NCBI GenBank assembly: GCA_012295275.1
Contig: CM022676.1
Span: 14,799,883 to 14,826,311, forward strand
Source: Chrysomallon squamiferum
Lineage: Eukaryota; Mollusca; Gastropoda; Neomphalida; Peltospiridae
Reading direction: 5' to 3'
Length of the DNA: 26,429 nucleotides
The position numbers and the translations under genes are program-made. Every line of letters starts with the position of its first letter. Within the stretch, counting starts at the first letter, position 1. The notes under the pieces were generated by a model that worked only from the letters and a program-made list of their open reading frames with translations, was not told the DNA's origin and ran no database searches. Of the stretch, positions 22,233 to 26,429 are shown piece after piece.

Positions 22233-23416
22233 TCACACATCTGTACGAAGTTGTCTGTCACTGTGTTTAGATTTGTGTGACTCAGAAAATCTACAAACAA
22301 AAGAGTCTACAACAATTTCTGATTTACCTTCAAATCCACACAATGAGTCTTCTCCCTTAACATTAACAAACAAGCTGTACTCAGTGTCTTTAGTAATCTT
22401 CACTGGACGTCTGAACACGACGTCATACACGTCAGACACGTGTTCATATCTCTGTGTCAGTGTAGACCCGTCCAGTATTTCGTCTGTTCTTGTGTCAGTG
22501 ACGAAGGCGCTGACGTCGTAGTTTTGTGGTTCATCGTAACCGTACAACTGAAATCCGCGAAGTAAAGCGTTTTTGTTTACAGAGAAAGTAATGGCGTCGT
22601 CTTCTTCACCAGAACATTTCCAGAATGAACCGAATACTCTACCAAACCTGTTTATTGTAATCTGTGTTTTAGGAATCACTGCAGTTCTCATGTTTGAGTT
22701 AAAAGGTGAAACATCTTCATCACTGCTCACCAAGTGTTTCAAAATCTTGTGTTCTTCTGTCTCAGTGAGTATGTGAGTGGGTGTCACGTGTTTTACAAAA
22801 TACGTCTGATCGAGTAATGGATAACGCACGTGCTTCACGACCTCTCCCAGTGCTTCGCGCATGTTTTTTTCACTCGTCGTCTTCCCTTGCTTCCTGCACG
22901 CGCTGTCAGCCCACTTCACAGCGGCTTCAAAAACATTTTTCTCGTCTGCTGTCAGTTCGTCTGATCGTACGATCTCAACCAGACATTCGTGACAAAGATC
23001 GGTGACTTCATCTGACTTCAAAACTTCGTCGCCATTTTTCAAAATGTAGTCCAGACTTTTTCTCCTTAGATCATGTTCATCAAACAGGTGAGCTTGTTCC
23101 AGCACGACGCACGCATTCTGTGACGACAACGACGACTCCAAATAATGTGTGCATTCATCTTCAAGAGTTGTGATGATGTACTTCCTCGATAGATACAGCA
23201 GACCGGTGACGTTGTCGCCTGTTAGGACGACGTCATCCGTATAAAGATATCTGTGTAAAAGAAGTAGAGTAAGACTTTAAAATGTGAGATTACTATGTGA
23301 GATCAATTAATTAGAAAATAATTAGATTACTAACAAAAACTGTATTGTTATCAACGTTTCTGTCTGTCTGTATGTCTCTCTTCCTCACTGTGTTCGTACG
23401 TGTGTGTCTGTGTCTC

Positions 23417-23466
<50 letters not shown>

Positions 23467-23730
23467 AACATACTTTAGAAACTCTGAGAAGATTTCTGCC
23501 TTCACATCCGGTACTTTGATATTTGACTGTTCGCGAAGTTCTCCACTGAACATTTGATGAAAAACTTCGCTTCGAATCATGAGTATGAACCGATGCGCAT
23601 CAATTGTCGTTTTATTTTCTCCCACTACAAATCTGATATCACTGTCAGCTTTCGTACGAAAAACGTGTTCAATACATTGAGTTAATTTCTTCCCTGTCTG
23701 CCAACTTGTGATTTCAGCTGATGTGGCCAT
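22233..23730 (-). CDS. BTBD6-like: BTBD6-like BTB-BACK-PHR protein, copy C (2 coding exons, short tail)
   Basis: Exons are 23730-23474 and 23250-22233, with intron 23473-23251 (GTATGT...ACACAG). The frame gives 424 aa: BTB about 20-125, BACK about 131-240, PHR from about 283. The seven-A tract that is broken in copy B is whole here (KTTSEKNMREALGE). A 1-nt indel near 22233 creates TGA after RTDV, so the last 12 residues seen in copy A (TGGQIPALLFLV) are lost. These form the conserved C-terminal strand region of PHR domains, so folding may suffer, but the rest is intact. The PHR start is the shortest of the three (INRFGRVFGSFW). Predicted CUL3 adaptor role as for copy A. The gene converges on copy B, with about 10.9 kb between them. 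Confidence 0.85.
23251..23473 (-). other. intron 1 of copy C with (CA)n
   Basis: 223-nt GT-AG intron, phase 2, at the conserved position. The (TG/CA)n tract at about 23419-23463 starts about ten nucleotides past the donor. Apart from the tract it reads closer to copy B's intron than to copy A's. Confidence 0.85.
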
Positions 23731-23750
23731 GTTTTCACTACAAACAAACG

Positions 23751-23783
<33 letters not shown>

Positions 23784-23834
23784 TGATAATAATTAATATG
23801 ATAATATGATAATATTATAATAATAATATATTAA

Positions 23835-23884
<50 letters not shown>

Positions 23885-23887
23885 ATT
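23751..23887. repeat. interrupted (AAT)n(ATT)n tract upstream of copy C
   Basis: AAT units, then irregular ATATGATAAT sequence, then ATT units. It starts 21 nt before the start codon, at the site matching 2299-2409. Confidence 0.9.
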
Positions 23888-24374
23888 CGGAAAAAAGAAA
23901 TTATTCATATTATAATGTGGAGAATACAAAATAAATAAATAAATAAATAATTTCATATTAAATTAAAATCATTAAATTAATTAATTAGGGAGATAAACGG
24001 AAAAAAAATTATTCACACATGAAACTGTAACCATGAGATCAGAGATATAAAAATAAAATAAATATATAAATAAATAAAAAACAAAAATAAATAAATAAAA
24101 ATAAATAAATAAATAAAATAAAAGATAAAATAAAGAAAGAAAGAAAAAAAAATCGGATATACAAACGATAGAAAAAATTAAATACCTGATACGTATGCTA
24201 GTGATTACTATGATGAAAACGAAGACAGAAATAATCAAATAAAATTATTTATTATTATTAATAATATTATTATTATAAACAGAGGTGTATAGTCAGGTAA
24301 AAAAAAAAAAAAAAACAAATAATCACTGTGATGATTTCAAAAAACGATTTTCAAATCGCAATGTAATTGTCGTC

Positions 24375-24381
24375 ATTTATA
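24375..24381 (-). promoter_or_regulatory. candidate TATA box of copy C (TATAAAT)
   Basis: TATAAAT 645 nt upstream of the ATG in the conserved block. The distance is longer than in copies A and B because AT-rich repeats have expanded in between (23880-24130). Confidence 0.35.
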
Positions 24382-25690
24382 CTAATTTAATTCTCGAAAA
24401 GTCAGCAAAATTATCCGTCAGTGACAGATCTAAAAATAAACATGTAAGAAAACGGAAAGAAAATAATATAAATAAAGGAACAAGATGCGATGTTTTTAAA
24501 GTGAAAACAATATAAAATACTTTGTAATTTCAATATGGCTACCTACCTAAAACACTTCTAATCGATAATTTCGGATAAGCGACGACTTTCTGTTTAACCT
24601 CTAGAATAGAGTGCAGGTATAAACGATCTAAAAATAAAATAGCTAACATATACCAAAAGCCTTCAATAAATAATAACTTATTAAATAAGAACTGTATTAG
24701 GGTACTACTACTAATAAAACAGAAAAATACATACTAAAGACCAGGTTAAAATGTTTATGTCCTTGTGGTATTTAGGACGATGTGACGAATTCACTGTTAA
24801 TACATTGTGCAGATAAGTGCAGAAAATAAAATAAAAAATATTTGTCTACATTGTGAAAAGATAAATAATTTCAATAACGACGCTACATAGAAACACAGCA
24901 ACAACAAAAACAGAGTTAGTTCCAAAAAACCAAATGAAAAGGAAATCGAAAATAGTACAGTATATGAGATAATATTATTATTTTTTCATCCGTAACATCC
25001 ATATAAGAGAATTGTAAATACAATTTCAGTATCTGACAACACATTTTGAAGTCAGTTTTTACGTAACATTTTTCATGTGAATATAAAAGAACACCTCACA
25101 CTATAACGACCTATTTGTTAGAGAACTAACTCTGATATATCTAAAAATAATCAAATTAAGATCACTCGAATCGTTAAAACATAATAAATTATAAAATATC
25201 ACCCGCTTTCAATATGGCCGACTTGTTTCACTTCTGTTTGTTTACTTTTAGCTATCAGAATCCGCCACTGATAAACACGTGACTGACGTCAAATATCTTA
25301 CACGTCATCAAGTGTCACTTCTTAGGTTTGAATGTCAGATTAAAATAAACAAATCGTGTTACGAGACATGTACACTCATCTTAAACACATTTTTCCTTAG
25401 AGTAGATTATATTCATTTTATGTAGTCCTATTACATTGCACTGTTTACATTTATTTTATATAATGTATATAATAACAAAAACAACAACTACGACGACGAC
25501 AATAACACAACAACAACAACAACAACAACAACAATAATAATAATAATAATAATAATTCAAAAGAAAAAGGAAAAATAAGTGTAACTATTAGTTTAGAACG
25601 ATATCGGTGCCAACTATGATCAGTAATTAGTTACAAGCGAGTACTTTCTGTTTAACTATTCTACTATTGATCAATGAGATTAGATGTCAA

Positions 25691-25725
<35 letters not shown>

Positions 25726-26092
25726 GATAGTAAAATACAATAAAATAAAAATTAAATGAATACATAAATAAATAAATGGAATTAATTAAAGTAATAAGAT
25801 GGATAAAAATATGGAATTAGCTATACATAGTTCATATGGATTATATTAGAATGATGTCGATTATAATAATACTGATGATGACAACAACAACAACAATAAT
25901 GAATTTAGTTTAACACTACTACTACTAATACTCTCACAACAACGGCTGATATTCCTATGCTGCTACTACAACTACTGCTGCTGCCACTTCTACTACTGAA
26001 ACTTCTACTATTAAACCTATTCTACCATTACAAGAAGCACAAATATCATTATTATTACTACTGCCACAAATCGATTTATTTATATATTAGAG

Positions 26093-26154
<62 letters not shown>

Positions 26155-26429
26155 AATAAAAGAAAATATATATATACTGTAATAATAACAACAACAAGAA
26201 CATACTAATCGTATCGTGTGCATGTCTTATTTCTCTGACGATACTCACGTGACCAGTCTATCAAGATACAGCTAACACGTGATTGTTTGTTTCTTATGTA
26301 GGTCAGATAAAAACAGTGTATCACACGAGAACAAAGCTATAGCTGGGTGTTACTTACAACGATCTGACAAATTCATTGTTAATACAGTGTCTGCGCAAAA
26401 GTGTAGAAATAAATAGAAAACGTGTGAAA
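24382..26429. repeat. upstream half of arm C
   Basis: Direct match to 2736-4683 and inverted match to 7371-9439. No protein gene. Microsatellites: ACA/AAT (25475-25556), AAAT (25690-25725) and AT (26091-26150). The arm runs past the window end. Confidence 0.75.
25276..25291. promoter_or_regulatory. conserved E-box plus CRE 16-mer (arm C)
   Basis: CACGTGACTGACGTCA, identical to the arm A site, 1546 nt upstream of the copy C start. Confidence 0.4.

Noticed and set aside
22186-22521. 111-codon frame antisense to the PHR domain of copy C
   Set aside because: It is a shadow of the coding exon, and the same shadow appears at 10983-11324 in copy B.

Overview
The window is eukaryotic, AT-rich and dominated by microsatellites. 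It carries three copies of one spliced gene encoding a BTB-BACK-PHR protein of the BTBD6 type. GT-AG introns, long non-coding flanks and the expanded BTBD6-like family fit an invertebrate, most likely a mollusc. The species cannot be read from the sequence. No RNA gene, transposase, reverse transcriptase, CRISPR array or prokaryotic feature was seen.

Layout: copy A (minus, 673-2278) lies in a 5.3-kb arm at the left. A spacer with a 200-N gap (about 5.34-6.79 kb) follows. Then comes the same arm inverted, carrying copy B (plus, 9783-11307). The B arm continues through 12.07-14.59 kb into a microsatellite-rich spacer (14.6-17.9 kb). Beyond it the sequence reappears inverted again (17.9-26.4 kb), carrying copy C (minus, 22233-23730). 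A and B are divergent; B and C are convergent. Copies A and C are in direct orientation, 21,452 bp apart start codon to start codon. The window is therefore a little more than one period of an array of alternating inverted repeats. The B-C half (6430-26429) has no gap, so that inversion does not depend on scaffolding.

Genes: all three copies have a 257-nt first coding exon, a 215-235-nt intron holding a (CA)n tract just after the donor, and one long second exon. Copy A is intact (456 aa). Copy C is open to a stop 12 residues earlier than in A (424 aa) because of a 1-nt indel. Copy B has a 1-nt loss in an A-tract inside the BACK domain, yet everything downstream stays open. It is either a very young pseudogene or carries a homopolymer error. 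By family knowledge the products would be CUL3 ubiquitin-ligase substrate adaptors, with the PHR domain binding the target. The start of the PHR domain is where the copies differ most, by in-frame length changes.

Around the genes, the arms keep recognisable anchors: a TATAAAT box, a 3' splice-site-like sequence 7 nt before the ATG, an E-box/CRE 16-mer about 1.3-1.5 kb upstream, a CRE-bearing 19-bp repeat downstream of the stop with different copy numbers, and an AATAAA signal 0.6-0.7 kb downstream. The outer B-C arms also hold a 94-bp tandem array with a strong hairpin, and a 51-nt exon-like segment with both splice signals.
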